Shown: positions 10,641 to 19,874, counted from the stretch's first letter. The stretch: 64,000 nucleotides of DNA from an uncultured Lachnospiraceae bacterium (GCA_947175035.1 CAMWLG010000002.1:57914-121913); one strand, 5' to 3'. Notes: generated by a model from the sequence alone, not told the origin. Numbers and translations are program-made.

Positions 10641-11006
10641 ATGGATATCGGTAATCTGTCTTCTGCATATAATGAAGTTTATAATTCCGCGGCGAATGCT
10701 TCCGCGTCCAAGCTGGAAGGCCAACTGAAGTCGGACTACTCCAAGGCTTCGGACGAGGAGCTGATGGATGCTTGTAAGCAGTTTGAGGCTTATTTTTTGG
10801 AGCAGATGTTCAAGGAGATGGTGAAGACCATTCCCAAGAGCGAGAACAGCAGTGGTTCCACCAATTCCATGTTGGATTATTTTAAGGATGAAATGATACA
10901 GCAGGTGGCGGCGGATTCCACAGAGCAGAACAGTTTGGGACTTGCACAGATGCTTTTTGAGCAGATGAAGCGTAATTATGCGATGGATGCGGACAGTCTT
11001 GCATAA
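10641..11006 (+). CDS. Rod-binding protein, FlgJ N-terminal-like
   Basis: A 121-residue protein matching the FlgJ N-terminal (rod-binding) domain, which chaperones or caps rod assembly. The core DACKQFEAYFLEQMFKEMVK (about residues 43-62) has the family pattern, and the C-terminal half ends in an amphipathic stretch LAQMLFEQMKRNY. The muramidase domain of proteobacterial FlgJ is absent, as is usual in Firmicutes. It is the third gene after mbl in the flagellar group. A terminator overlaps its last codons. Confidence 0.85.
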   Translation: MDIGNLSSAYNEVYNSAANASASKLEGQLKSDYSKASDEELMDACKQFEAYFLEQMFKEMVKTIPKSENSSGSTNSMLDYFKDEMIQQVAADSTEQNSLGLAQMLFEQMKRNYAMDADSLA

Positions 11007-11034
11007 GACTGTCCATTCTTTCTATTTTTCTTTT
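10991..11034 (+). terminator. Intrinsic terminator overlapping the 3' end of the FlgJ-N-like gene
   Basis: GGACAGTCTT (10991-11000) pairs with AAGACTGTCC (11005-11014) around GCAT, and the stop codon lies inside the stem. A T-rich run follows (TTCTTTCTATTTTTCTTTT). It ends the mbl-flagellar operon. Confidence 0.85.
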
Positions 11035-11064
11035 CCATATCGGAAATAATACACAGAAGGACAA

Positions 11065-13296
11065 ATGAATATGGATATGATTAGCGGATATGTAGAACAT
11101 ATCATTTTTCAAAATAATGAAAATGGCTATACGGTGATGAACCTTGTCGCGGAGGGAGAGGAGATTACCTGTGTGGGGCTTTGCAAGGGCTTGTCCCCGG
11201 GAGAAAATATCGAGGCGCAGGGCGAGATGGTGGAACACCCGGCATATGGACAACAGTTTAAGATCAGCAGTTACCGGACGGTGATGCCGAAGGACAGCGT
11301 CAGTATGGAGCGATATCTGGGAAGCGGTGCGGTGAAAGGCGTCGGTGCGGCATTGGCTGCCCGCATTGTGAAAAAGTTCGGGGATGATACCTTTCGCATT
11401 ATCGAGGAGGAGCCGGAGCGTTTGGCGGAGATTAAGGGCATCAGCGAGCGCAAGGCACAGGAGATTGCCCTGCAGATGGAGGAGCGGAAAGATTTGCGGG
11501 AGGCGCTGGTCTATCTGCAGCAGTTTGGGATTTCCAACACGCTGGCGGTAAAGATATACAATGCCTATGGCGCGGAGGTCTATGGTGTGATGAGGGAGAA
11601 TCCCTATCGTCTGGCGGAGGATATCAATGGCGTGGGATTTAAGATCGCGGACGAGATTGCGTCACGCATCGGCATCCACACTAATTCGGATTACCGCATA
11701 CGCAGCGGCGTCTTTTATACCCTGCTGCAGTCTGTGGGGGAGGGGCACTGTTATCTGCCCATGGAACTTCTGTTGGAGCGTGCGAGAGACTTATTGGGCG
11801 TGGCAAAGGAGGATATTCAGCCCCAGGTGGAGAATCTTGCCATGGATCGGAAGCTTGTGATCAAGGGAGATAAGGTATCAGCGGCAAATTACTATTATGC
11901 GGAGCTGAACTGCGCAGCGATGCTGCATCGGTTGAATATTCCTATGTGGGAGGCGGAAGTCTTGCCCTCCCAGGAGACAGCCATGCGCAAAACGATAGAG
12001 GATATGATGACAAAATTGCAGATGGATTTGGACGAGATTCAGCTGCAGGCGGTGATGGGCAGTATTCAGAACGGTCTGTTCATCCTCTCAGGTGGTCCGG
12101 GTACGGGCAAGACGACCACCATCAATATGATGCTGCGCTATTTTGAATCGGAGGGACTGGATATCATGCTGGCGGCGCCAACGGGGCGGGCGGCGAAGCG
12201 CATGACAGAGACCACGGGGTTTGAGGCACGCACGATACACCGTCTGTTAGAGCTGAACAGCGCGCTTTCCGACGAGGATGGCAAGAAGGTGCGCTTTGAG
12301 CGCAATGAACAGGCACCTCTTGAGACGGACGTGGTGATCATCGACGAGATGTCTATGGTGGATATCCAACTTTTTCAGGCGCTCTTGAAAGCGATCGTGC
12401 CCGGTACACGACTGATTCTTGTGGGGGATGTGAACCAGCTGCCCAGCGTTGGCCCAGGCCAAGTGCTGAGGGATATTATTGACAGTAATCAATTTCCCAT
12501 GGTAGTGCTGCAGAGGATTTTTCGACAGGCAAAAGAGAGCGATATCGTGGTCAATGCCCACCGGATCAATCGGGGGGAGCAGATTGCCTTGGACAACCAT
12601 TCTAAGGATTTCTTTCTATTGGAGAGAAATGACGTAAATGTCATTTATAAGCATATGATACAATTGATTCAGGAGAAGCTTCCCAGATATGTTCAGGCGA
12701 CGCCTATGGATATTCAGGTGCTGACGCCCATGCGCAAGGGAAGCCTTGGCTGTGAGACATTGAATGGTATCTTGCAGCGATATTTAAATCCGCCGGAACC
12801 AACAAAGCGGGAGCATGCGGTGGGCGATATGGTTTACCGCGAGGGCGATAAGGTGATGCAGATTAAGAACAACTATCAGTTAGAGTGGGAGATTGTGAGC
12901 AGATACGGCATTCCTGTGGATAAAGGAACCGGTGTCTTCAACGGGGACATGGGGAGAATCCTGGAGATTAACGAAGCGGCGGCGACCTTGGTGGTGGAGT
13001 ATGACGAGCAGAAGAGGGTGACTTATCCTTTTGCCTTGCTGGAAGAGTTGGAACTATCCTACGCTGTCACGATTCACAAATCTCAGGGAAGCGAATACCC
13101 CGCGGTAATCCTGCCTTTGCTGACCGGCCCGAGGATGCTTTTTAACCGAAACCTCTTATACACGGCCATTACCAGGGCCAGGAGCTGTGTGACGATCCTG
13201 GGGAGCAGCGCCGTGGTGCGTGCCATGATAGACAACGTGAGTGAGCGCAGCCGCTTCACGAGCCTTGCGGAGCGTATTTGCGAGCAAGGAGCATAA
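11065..13296 (+). CDS. recD2: RecD2-type 5'-3' DNA helicase (YrrC family)
   Basis: An SF1B helicase not tied to RecBC, implicated in replication-fork and repair processes in Firmicutes. The 743 residues show an N-terminal OB-like region, helix-hairpin-helix repeats (about residues 90-210), Walker A GGPGTGKTTT near 345, Walker B VVIIDEMSMVD near 425, and the C-terminal UvrD-like motif TIHKSQGSEYPAVILPL near 670 with TAITRAR. Start ATG 11065 has a close AGAAGGA ribosome site; ATG 11071 is better spaced and equally possible. comF follows 11 bases after the stop, so they are co-transcribed. Confidence 0.95.
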   Translation: MNMDMISGYVEHIIFQNNENGYTVMNLVAEGEEITCVGLCKGLSPGENIEAQGEMVEHPAYGQQFKISSYRTVMPKDSVSMERYLGSGAVKGVGAALAARIVKKFGDDTFRIIEEEPERLAEIKGISERKAQEIALQMEERKDLREALVYLQQFGISNTLAVKIYNAYGAEVYGVMRENPYRLAEDINGVGFKIADEIASRIGIHTNSDYRIRSGVFYTLLQSVGEGHCYLPMELLLERARDLLGVAKEDIQPQVENLAMDRKLVIKGDKVSAANYYYAELNCAAMLHRLNIPMWEAEVLPSQETAMRKTIEDMMTKLQMDLDEIQLQAVMGSIQNGLFILSGGPGTGKTTTINMMLRYFESEGLDIMLAAPTGRAAKRMTETTGFEARTIHRLLELNSALSDEDGKKVRFERNEQAPLETDVVIIDEMSMVDIQLFQALLKAIVPGTRLILVGDVNQLPSVGPGQVLRDIIDSNQFPMVVLQRIFRQAKESDIVVNAHRINRGEQIALDNHSKDFFLLERNDVNVIYKHMIQLIQEKLPRYVQATPMDIQVLTPMRKGSLGCETLNGILQRYLNPPEPTKREHAVGDMVYREGDKVMQIKNNYQLEWEIVSRYGIPVDKGTGVFNGDMGRILEINEAAATLVVEYDEQKRVTYPFALLEELELSYAVTIHKSQGSEYPAVILPLLTGPRMLFNRNLLYTAITRARSCVTILGSSAVVRAMIDNVSERSRFTSLAERICEQGA

Positions 13297-13307
13297 AGGA
13301 GATAAGA

Positions 13308-14033
13308 ATGACATCGAAATGGCATACAAATTGTGTAAATGTAATTAAACAGCTTCTCTTTCCGCGCCGTTGCCCAATTTGTGACAGGATTGTCATTCCT
13401 TTTGGTGAGAAAATATGTCCCAAATGCGCAATGGGGTGCAAATTTCTGACACCGCCCTATTGCATGAAATGTGGCAAGAAGCTGTCGGACGAGGCAGAAT
13501 TGTGCGGGGATTGTCGGAAGAAACCCCATATTTTTTCGAGAGGAAGGGCACTCTATGAATATGAGAGTGTGGCGTTCTCCATCTATCGGATGAAATACGG
13601 GGGCAGGCAGGAATACGCGGAGTATTTTGGGGAGGAGCTTGCTTATTATCTGGAAAGCTTTATCCGCGACGTGAATCCGGATGCACTGATCCCCGTTCCC
13701 CTACACAGGAAGCGAGAGCGAAGGCGGGGTTACAATCAGGCGGCGCTGCTTGCAAAGGCGATGGGGCGGCATCTGGGGGTGCCGGTATTGGACAATTATC
13801 TGGTTCGCGTGAAGAATACAACTCCATTAAAATGGCTGAATCCAAAAGAAAGAGAAAATAATTTGAAAAAGGCTTTTAATATTGTGCAAAATGATGTAAA
13901 ATTAAAGAGAGTCGTATTGGTGGATGACATCTATACGACGGGAAGCACAATGGACGAAGCGGCAGGGACGCTGGCTGCCCATGGAGTGGAGGAGATCTAT
14001 TTCGTGGCTCTTGCGTGCGGTGCAGGCATATGA
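13308..14033 (+). CDS. comF: ComF-family protein: zinc-finger plus phosphoribosyltransferase fold
   Basis: ComF proteins take part in DNA uptake during competence; their molecular activity is thought to involve ssDNA handling near the helicase. This 241-residue protein has an N-terminal zinc-binding region with cysteine pairs CPIC, CPKC, CMKC and CGDC (about residues 22-70) and a C-terminal type I PRTase domain with the PRPP loop VVLVDDIYTTGST near residue 203. The start is ATG 13308 because AAAGGAGA lies 4-11 bases before it; an earlier in-frame ATG at 13278 lies inside recD2. The YvyF-like gene follows 21 bases on, the classic comF-yvyF order. A full competence system is not visible here. 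Confidence 0.92.
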   Translation: MTSKWHTNCVNVIKQLLFPRRCPICDRIVIPFGEKICPKCAMGCKFLTPPYCMKCGKKLSDEAELCGDCRKKPHIFSRGRALYEYESVAFSIYRMKYGGRQEYAEYFGEELAYYLESFIRDVNPDALIPVPLHRKRERRRGYNQAALLAKAMGRHLGVPVLDNYLVRVKNTTPLKWLNPKERENNLKKAFNIVQNDVKLKRVVLVDDIYTTGSTMDEAAGTLAAHGVEEIYFVALACGAGI

Positions 14034-14054
14034 GTGAAATGGAGGATTTTCTAA

Positions 14055-14465
14055 ATGGATGTAAGAACATGCAGAAATTGCAAAAAGATTTTTAACTATT
14101 TGTCCGGACCTATTATTTGTCCTTCGTGTAAGGACGAGATGGAGCAGAAGTTCCAGGAGGTCAAGGCGTATATCAGCGAGCATAAGGGCGCGAATATGCA
14201 GGAGGTGGCGGAAGCCTGTGAGGTGGACGTGTCACAGATTCGCCAGTGGTTGAAGGATGACCGTCTGGAGCTGACGGAGGATTCTGCGATTTTCCTGACC
14301 TGTGAGCATTGCGGTGCGTCTATCCGTTCGGGCAGATATTGTGATGCCTGCAGGAACAGCATGGCAAACGGTTTCCAGAATATTATTAACAGCGGTAAGC
14401 CAAAAACGCCTGAGAAACCCGTCAAGAAAGATAAGGAGAATCCGAAGATGAGATTCCTGAGCTAA
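14055..14465 (+). CDS. yvyF: YvyF-type flagellar-region zinc protein (TIGR03826-like)
   Basis: A 136-residue protein of the family found beside comF and flgM in Firmicute late flagellar operons. It has two zinc-ribbon pairs at the N-terminus (CRNC; CPSC), a central helix-turn-helix-like segment VAEACEVDVSQIRQWLKDDR, and a second zinc pair (CEHC; CDAC). This suggests a nucleic-acid-binding regulator, but no activity is established for the family. flgM does not follow; two membrane-protein genes lead into cdaA instead. The lysine-rich C-terminus is probably disordered. Confidence 0.82.
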   Translation: MDVRTCRNCKKIFNYLSGPIICPSCKDEMEQKFQEVKAYISEHKGANMQEVAEACEVDVSQIRQWLKDDRLELTEDSAIFLTCEHCGASIRSGRYCDACRNSMANGFQNIINSGKPKTPEKPVKKDKENPKMRFLS

Positions 14466-14484
14466 TCTTAATGCGGAGGTCTTT

Positions 14485-14880
14485 ATGCTGAATGAAGAAA
14501 GAGTAATTTTGATGACAAAGATGGCTTCCTATGAGGCCGGCGAGGGCAAAAAAAATATGAAGATCGGCAAGTATTTCCGCGGCGATTATATTGCCTGGCA
14601 GATTTTGAAGTCGATTTTCTGTGCCACAATTGCCTTTGTACTGATTTTGGCCCTATTTGTATTTTATGATTTTGAGGTTTTTATGCAGGATATCTATGAG
14701 ATGGATTTGGTGGGTTTTGCCAAGACGATACTCATGTATTACGGGATTACAGTAGTGGTTTACGGGGCTGCGTCCTATGTGGTCTGTGCGTACCGTTATT
14801 CCAAGGCGAGGAAGAGTCTGAAGCTATACTATCAAAATCTTAAGAAGTTGAATTCCCTGTATAAGGAGAATCTATCATGA
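14485..14880 (+). CDS. Small membrane protein of unknown function, upstream of cdaA
   Basis: I do not recognise a family. The 131 residues have two clear membrane helices (about 55-75 and 95-115), with a basic N-terminal half and a lysine-rich C-terminal helix predicted in the cytoplasm. The ATG at 14485 follows a good GGAGG site. Its stop overlaps the start of the next membrane gene by 4 bases (ATGA), so translation is probably coupled. The pair sits directly before cdaA, suggesting a role linked to the envelope or to the c-di-AMP synthase; that is context only. Confidence 0.7.
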   Translation: MLNEERVILMTKMASYEAGEGKKNMKIGKYFRGDYIAWQILKSIFCATIAFVLILALFVFYDFEVFMQDIYEMDLVGFAKTILMYYGITVVVYGAASYVVCAYRYSKARKSLKLYYQNLKKLNSLYKENLS

Positions 14881-15902
14881 CAGCATTACTGGAATTGAGA
14901 GACAGACTTAAATATTTTTACAGTAAGAATGAAGTATTTATTTTACCCGTGGGGAAATTCTTGTTGGCGTTTATCCTTTTGACGGTGGTTAATGACAAGA
15001 TGGGTTATATGACCAGGCTGGATAATATTGCGATTGTTTTGATCGCGGCATTGGCTTGTTCGTTTCTCCCCAATTTTTTCATCATTTTGTTTGGGGCGGC
15101 GTTCAGTCTGCTCCATATGTACGCGCTTTCGTTTGAGATTGCAATCGTGGGTATGGTGGTTTATTTATTGATGTTCTTGCTGTTTTTCCGGTTTGGACCC
15201 GCGGACTCTCTTGTGGTGGTGCTGACGCCTCTTCTATGTTGCTGGAAAGTGCCTTATATCATGCCGGTGGCCATGGGGCTTTTGGGGACTCCTGCTTCTG
15301 CGGTATCCGTGGGCTGTGGCATCGTTGTATATTATCTGCTTTTGGCAGTGACCACGAGTGCACCGACGATCAGTACCATGAATGCCGGGGACGCGACGGC
15401 AAAGATTCGGCTAGTGATAGACGGGCTTTTGGACAGCAAGGCTATGTTGGTGATGTTGGTGGCCTTTGCCATCACGGTGGTGGTGGTGTATTTGATTCGG
15501 AGAATGTCTATTGACTACTCATGGACGATTGCCATGGTGGCGGGTGTTGTATTGAATCTAGTCATTCTGTTGGTGGGAGATTTGGTTTATGAGACTAATA
15601 TATCCGTGGTAGGCGCGATTTTGGGCAATATTCTGGCACTGGGCGTGGCGAAGCTGATTGAGTTCTTTCGGTTTTGCGTGGATTATAGCAGGACAGAAAA
15701 GGTGCAGTTTGAGGATGATGAATATTATTATTATGTGAAAGCGATTCCAAAAATGACGGTGGCGGCACCAACAAAGACGGTGAAGCATATCAACACACAG
15801 AGAAAGGCTTCCGGACGTTATGACAACCGCTCTGTAGGACGAGGTTCTACAACAGCCAGACGACCACAGGAATCGCAGGATGATTATGAGGAGTTGTTTT
15901 AA
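14877..15902 (+). CDS. Polytopic membrane protein of unknown function, coupled to cdaA
   Basis: This 341-residue protein has about eight hydrophobic segments over residues 20-265, followed by a hydrophilic, probably cytoplasmic tail with an acidic tyrosine-rich stretch (DDEYYYY) and a basic Ser/Thr/Arg-rich end. Segments such as LTPLLCCWKVPYIMPVAMGL look like a transporter or assembly scaffold, but I cannot assign a named family. It overlaps the previous gene (ATGA) and ends 3 bases before cdaA, so all are likely one transcript. A partner role for the c-di-AMP cyclase or the elongasome is inferred only from the operon. Confidence 0.72.
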   Translation: MTALLELRDRLKYFYSKNEVFILPVGKFLLAFILLTVVNDKMGYMTRLDNIAIVLIAALACSFLPNFFIILFGAAFSLLHMYALSFEIAIVGMVVYLLMFLLFFRFGPADSLVVVLTPLLCCWKVPYIMPVAMGLLGTPASAVSVGCGIVVYYLLLAVTTSAPTISTMNAGDATAKIRLVIDGLLDSKAMLVMLVAFAITVVVVYLIRRMSIDYSWTIAMVAGVVLNLVILLVGDLVYETNISVVGAILGNILALGVAKLIEFFRFCVDYSRTEKVQFEDDEYYYYVKAIPKMTVAAPTKTVKHINTQRKASGRYDNRSVGRGSTTARRPQESQDDYEELF

Positions 15903-15905
15903 AGG

Positions 15906-16799
15906 ATGCAACTGTTTGACAGGATCGTGGAGTATCTGAAAAATTTCAGTATATACGGGACGACAATGGACCTGGGCGATGTATTGGAGATTCTGATAAT
16001 CGCCCTTTTGGTGTATTATGTTTTGGTATGGATCAAGGCCACCAGGGCATGGACGCTCTTGAAGGGTCTTATTGTGATATGCGGATTTTTGCTGGCGGCG
16101 TCAATCTTCGAGATGACGACGATTCTGTGGATTGCGCGGAATGCATTGGGAGTCGCTATCACGGCATTGGTGGTTATCCTGCAGCCAGAGCTTAGAAGAG
16201 CACTGGAAGACTTAGGCAAAAAAAATATTTTGTCATCAGTCAGTTTGTTTGATTCCGGCAAGAAGAGCGAGGAGGAATTCTCGGAAAAAACGATCGCTGA
16301 GATTGCAAAGGCATGTGTGGAGATGGGGAAAGTGCGCACTGGCGCGTTGATTGTCATTGAGCGTGAGGTTTCCTTGAGAGAGTATGAGCGAACGGGGATT
16401 GACGTGGACGGATTGGTGACCAATCAGTTGTTGATTAATATTTTTGAACATAATACGCCCTTACATGACGGGGCGGTTATCGTGCGGGGTAATCGGATTA
16501 CTTCCGCAACTTGTTATCTGCCGTTGTCAGACAATCTGGCGCTTAGCAAAGAGTATGGCACGAGGCATCGCGCTGGGGTAGGAATCTCCGAGGTCACGGA
16601 TTCCCTGACAGTGATCGTGTCCGAGGAGACGGGCAAAATCAGTGTGGCATACGAGGGGGAACTGATGGGCGGCCTGAACGGAGAGTCGCTGCGGACGTAT
16701 CTGCAGCAGGCTTTGCTCAAGAATAACGAGGAGAACAAACCCAAGCGTAAACGGAAAGGAAGGAATAGAACCAAGAATGCGAAAAAAATTGCTGAATAA
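15906..16799 (+). CDS. cdaA: Membrane-bound diadenylate cyclase CdaA
   Basis: CdaA makes cyclic di-AMP from two ATP; c-di-AMP controls potassium, osmolyte and cell-wall homeostasis. The 297 residues have about three N-terminal membrane helices (residues 20-85) and a cytoplasmic DisA_N/DAC domain with both catalytic signatures, DGAVIVRGNRI (about 187-197) and RHRAGVGISE (about 219-228). The C-terminus is strongly basic. It overlaps cdaR by 23 bases, and glmM follows, reproducing the conserved cdaA-cdaR-glmM operon. Identification is secure. Confidence 0.97.
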   Translation: MQLFDRIVEYLKNFSIYGTTMDLGDVLEILIIALLVYYVLVWIKATRAWTLLKGLIVICGFLLAASIFEMTTILWIARNALGVAITALVVILQPELRRALEDLGKKNILSSVSLFDSGKKSEEEFSEKTIAEIAKACVEMGKVRTGALIVIEREVSLREYERTGIDVDGLVTNQLLINIFEHNTPLHDGAVIVRGNRITSATCYLPLSDNLALSKEYGTRHRAGVGISEVTDSLTVIVSEETGKISVAYEGELMGGLNGESLRTYLQQALLKNNEENKPKRKRKGRNRTKNAKKIAE

Positions 16800-18051
16800 C
16801 TGGAGCTTGAAAATCATATCTCTGGTATTGGCCTTTATTTTATGGTTCGTAGTGGTGCAAATCGATGATCCCCAGGATGACCAGGATATGGGAAATATTT
16901 CTGTGAAGCTGGTCAATACAGAGCTTTTAGCACAGGAAAACAAGGTGTATGAGATTCTGGATGGCACGGACACGGTACGGGTGACTGCCTATGCGCCCAA
17001 GAGTGTGTTTTCGCAGCTTCGCAGCAGTGATATCATCGCAGAGGCGGATATCAGCAGGCTCACGGATATCAATACCGTGCCGATCACACTTTCCTCCACG
17101 AATCGGAACGTGGCTTCTCTCTCGGGCAGCCATGATTCTGTCAAGCTGACTGTGGAAGAGAAGGCGAGCAAGTATGTGACGTTGATGAGCAGTACGGTTG
17201 GGACGGTGGCAGAGGGTTATGTGGTATCCAACCTGACACCAGATCAGAACCGTATCGAGGTATCCGGACCCAAGTCTGCGGTGGAGCAGGTCAAATATGC
17301 CGGGGCAGAGATAGACGTGACAGAGGCAACCACGAATCTGACGGCGAATGTGGACATCAGGCTCTATGACGGGGACGGCAATCAGGTGGAGCGTTCCAAT
17401 TTGATAAAGAACGTGGATTATGTCAGGATGTCAGTTGAAGTGCTGGCAACGAAAGAGGTGCCTGTTGTATTGACTGTCACTGGTACGCCGGCAGATGGAT
17501 ATATGGCTACCGGGGTGGTGGAATGTACCCCGATGGTGGTTCAGATTGCGGGAAGCGCATATAATTTGACAAGGATCAATGAGATTGCAATTTCTGCAGA
17601 GGAGCTGGATATCACGGGTGAGAAGGAAAACGTGGTACGTACTATCGATCTCAGGGAATATCTGCCAAGCAATATTAGATTTGCGGACAGCAATTTTAAT
17701 GGAAATGTCACAGCTACGGTTCATATAGAGCCCATTGTGAGAAAGACCCTGCAGATTGCAATGTCGGATCTCAAGGTGATCAATGTGCCTGAAGGATATG
17801 ATGCGGAGATCAGGGAACCGGCGGAGGATGTGGTCTCTGTGGAGTTCAGCGGTCTGAGTGAACAAATACAGACATTACAATCGGGAACAGTTGCCGGAAT
17901 GGTGGATATTGATGCTTGGATGGATAAACAGAATATGGAGCGGTTGAGAGCGGGCACTTATACCATACCGGTGACATTCGCGGTGGGGGAGGATATTACT
18001 GTGAGGAACACGCCCAGCGTGAGGGTTGTCATCAAGGAAGCGGAAGAATAA
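16777..18051 (+). CDS. cdaR: CdaR, YbbR-domain regulator of CdaA
   Basis: CdaR is a single-pass membrane protein whose extracytoplasmic YbbR domains modulate CdaA. The 424-residue protein starts with a short basic segment, one membrane helix (about residues 9-26) and then about four YbbR-like repeats, visible as recurring patterns such as VSGPKSAVEQVKYAGAEIDV and VVLTVTGTPADGYMATGV. It overlaps the cdaA 3' end and is followed 23 bases later by glmM. The domain repeats and the operon position make the call firm. Confidence 0.95.
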   Translation: MRKKLLNNWSLKIISLVLAFILWFVVVQIDDPQDDQDMGNISVKLVNTELLAQENKVYEILDGTDTVRVTAYAPKSVFSQLRSSDIIAEADISRLTDINTVPITLSSTNRNVASLSGSHDSVKLTVEEKASKYVTLMSSTVGTVAEGYVVSNLTPDQNRIEVSGPKSAVEQVKYAGAEIDVTEATTNLTANVDIRLYDGDGNQVERSNLIKNVDYVRMSVEVLATKEVPVVLTVTGTPADGYMATGVVECTPMVVQIAGSAYNLTRINEIAISAEELDITGEKENVVRTIDLREYLPSNIRFADSNFNGNVTATVHIEPIVRKTLQIAMSDLKVINVPEGYDAEIREPAEDVVSVEFSGLSEQIQTLQSGTVAGMVDIDAWMDKQNMERLRAGTYTIPVTFAVGEDITVRNTPSVRVVIKEAEE

Positions 18052-18074
18052 ATCATTAGAATCGAGGGGAAAGT

Positions 18075-19424
18075 ATGGCTAGGTTATTTGGAACAGATGG
18101 TGTGAGAGGTGTGGCGAATGAGGAGTTGACCCCGCTATTGGCAATGCAGCTTGGTCAGGCGGGGGCATATGTGCTGACGAAGGAGAAGGCGCACAAACCG
18201 ACGATCATGGTAGGGTGTGATACCAGAATCTCGGGGGATATGCTGGCAAATGCGCTGATGGCAGGGGCTTGCTCCGTGGGTGCGAACTGCATCTTTGTGG
18301 GGGTGCTGCCAACGCCCGCGGTGGCGTATCTCACCAGAAAGTATAAGGTGGACGCAGGGGTTGTGATTTCTGCATCCCACAATCCGGTGGAATTTAACGG
18401 CATCAAGTTTTTTGACGGGGATGGCTATAAGCTGCCGGATGCCTTAGAGGACGAGATTGAGGACATGATACGAGGTAACATGCAGGGTATCAAGTTCCCC
18501 ATTGGCCCTGGCGTGGGTAAGATCAAATACCGCACGGATGCGCGGGAGGAATATATTAATTATGCCAAGAATGCAGTCAATGTCAATCTTTCGGGATTGA
18601 AGATTGTGGTGGATTGCGCGGAGGGTGCTGCTCACTATACATCCGTGGAGACCCTGAAGGAGCTGGGGGGCAATGTGGTTGCCATACATAACAGTCCCGA
18701 TGGCACCAATATCAATGCAAACTGTGGTTCCACCCATATGCAGGAGCTGCAGGCGAGAGTGGTCTATGAGAAAGCGGATGTGGGTCTTGCCTTTGACGGG
18801 GATGCGGATCGTTTGCTGGCTGTGGATGGCAATGGTAAAAAGGTGGACGGCGACCAGATCATGGCGATCATCGGCAATTACATGCGGGAGCAGGGAAAGT
18901 TAGCCAAGAACACCATTGTAGCCACTGTCATGAGCAATCTGGGCTTTTTCCTGATGGCCGAGAAGCAGTGCATTAACATGGAGAAAACCAAGGTGGGTGA
19001 CCGCTATGTGTTGGAGCGCATGAAGGAAATCCACGCCAACCTGGGCGGAGAACAGTCGGGGCATATTATTTTCCTTGACGAGAATACCACGGGGGACGGC
19101 TTGCTCAGCGCGCTCCATCTCTTGCAGGTGATGGTTGACACGGGGAAATCCCTGGCGGAGCTTGCGTCTATTATGGAAGTGCTGCCCCAGGCATTGGTCA
19201 ACGCAAAGGTAGCGAATCACAAGAAGGAAAAATATATGGAATACCCGGAGATTGCAGATGCCATCGCCAAGCTGGAGGAGAAGTTCAACGGCGAGGGGAG
19301 AGTGTTGATTCGTCCCTCCGGCACCGAGCCGCTGGTGCGTGTCATGATCGAGGGTAAAGATCAGGCAGTGATCCAAGAGGAAGCCGAGAAACTTGCAGGG
19401 CTAATTCAAGACATTATGTTCTAA
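18075..19424 (+). CDS. glmM: Phosphoglucosamine mutase
   Basis: GlmM converts glucosamine-6-phosphate to glucosamine-1-phosphate on the route to UDP-GlcNAc, the precursor of peptidoglycan and of the sugars used by the glycan genes further right. The 449 residues match the family length. The active-site serine is S101 in VVISASHNP; the metal-binding loop is DGDADR (about residue 241); the sugar-binding loop is GGEQSGH, and the phosphate-binding loop RPSGTEPLVRVM lies near the C-terminus. In other Firmicutes GlmM binds CdaA and inhibits it, which fits its place after cdaA-cdaR. Confidence 0.97.
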   Translation: MARLFGTDGVRGVANEELTPLLAMQLGQAGAYVLTKEKAHKPTIMVGCDTRISGDMLANALMAGACSVGANCIFVGVLPTPAVAYLTRKYKVDAGVVISASHNPVEFNGIKFFDGDGYKLPDALEDEIEDMIRGNMQGIKFPIGPGVGKIKYRTDAREEYINYAKNAVNVNLSGLKIVVDCAEGAAHYTSVETLKELGGNVVAIHNSPDGTNINANCGSTHMQELQARVVYEKADVGLAFDGDADRLLAVDGNGKKVDGDQIMAIIGNYMREQGKLAKNTIVATVMSNLGFFLMAEKQCINMEKTKVGDRYVLERMKEIHANLGGEQSGHIIFLDENTTGDGLLSALHLLQVMVDTGKSLAELASIMEVLPQALVNAKVANHKKEKYMEYPEIADAIAKLEEKFNGEGRVLIRPSGTEPLVRVMIEGKDQAVIQEEAEKLAGLIQDIMF

Positions 19425-19435
19425 TCAAAAAATAC

Positions 19436-19464
19436 TTGTACATATTTTTTAATCATGATATATT
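19436..19464 (+). promoter_or_regulatory. Strong promoter candidate upstream of ptsH
   Basis: TTGTAC (19436-19441), a 17-base spacer, and TATATT (19459-19464) preceded by TGA (extended -10). The site begins 12 bases after the glmM stop, so ptsH can be expressed on its own. Confidence 0.75.
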
Positions 19465-19547
19465 AGATATAGATATTACAGTGTCGCGGGAAGGGCGGGC
19501 AAACGGGGTTGCCTGTGCGGCATGGAACGGATTGGAGGGTAAGCGAT

Positions 19548-19811
19548 ATGGTAAGTCAGAAGGTAGTCATCAAAAACCCTACAGGCTTGCATTTGAGACC
19601 GGCAGGTATCCTATGCAAGGAAGCTATGCAGTTTAAATCATTAATTACATTTACATTTCGGGACAGTACAGCCAATGCGAAGAGCGTGCTCAGTGTGTTG
19701 GGGGCATGTGTCAAATGCGGTGATGAGATTGAATTTGTGTGTGAAGGGGACGATGAGGCCGAGGCCTTAAAGGCTTTGGTGGCAGCCGTGGAGAACGGCT
19801 TGGGAGAATGA
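19548..19811 (+). CDS. ptsH: HPr phosphocarrier protein of the PTS
   Basis: HPr carries phosphate from enzyme I to sugar-specific EIIA proteins, and in Firmicutes also mediates catabolite control when phosphorylated on serine. The 87-residue protein has H15 in TGLHLRPAG, the enzyme I-dependent site, and S46 in NAKSVLSVL, the HPr-kinase site. The start is ATG 19548, with GGAGGG 8 bases upstream; an earlier in-frame ATG would add an unrelated N-terminus. ptsI is not adjacent. A hairpin with a T-rich tail follows. Confidence 0.95.
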   Translation: MVSQKVVIKNPTGLHLRPAGILCKEAMQFKSLITFTFRDSTANAKSVLSVLGACVKCGDEIEFVCEGDDEAEALKALVAAVENGLGE

Positions 19812-19815
19812 TAGG

Positions 19816-19848
19816 CAGCTCATCCGCTGGATGGGCTGTTTCTATTTT
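19816..19848 (+). terminator. Terminator or attenuator between ptsH and leuA
   Basis: CAGCTCATCC (19816-19825) pairs with GGATGGGCTG (19829-19838, one G-U pair), followed by TTTCTATTTT. It sits in the 63-base gap before leuA, leaving little room for a separate leuA promoter, so partial read-through is possible. Confidence 0.7.
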
Positions 19849-19874
19849 AAGAGAAAGGTAAGGTTTGGAAAGAG

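Noticed and set aside
19812..19874. T-box or leucine attenuator before leuA
   Set aside because: The gap is only 63 bases and holds a simple terminator-like hairpin; no T-box sequence, specifier loop or leucine-rich leader peptide is visible.
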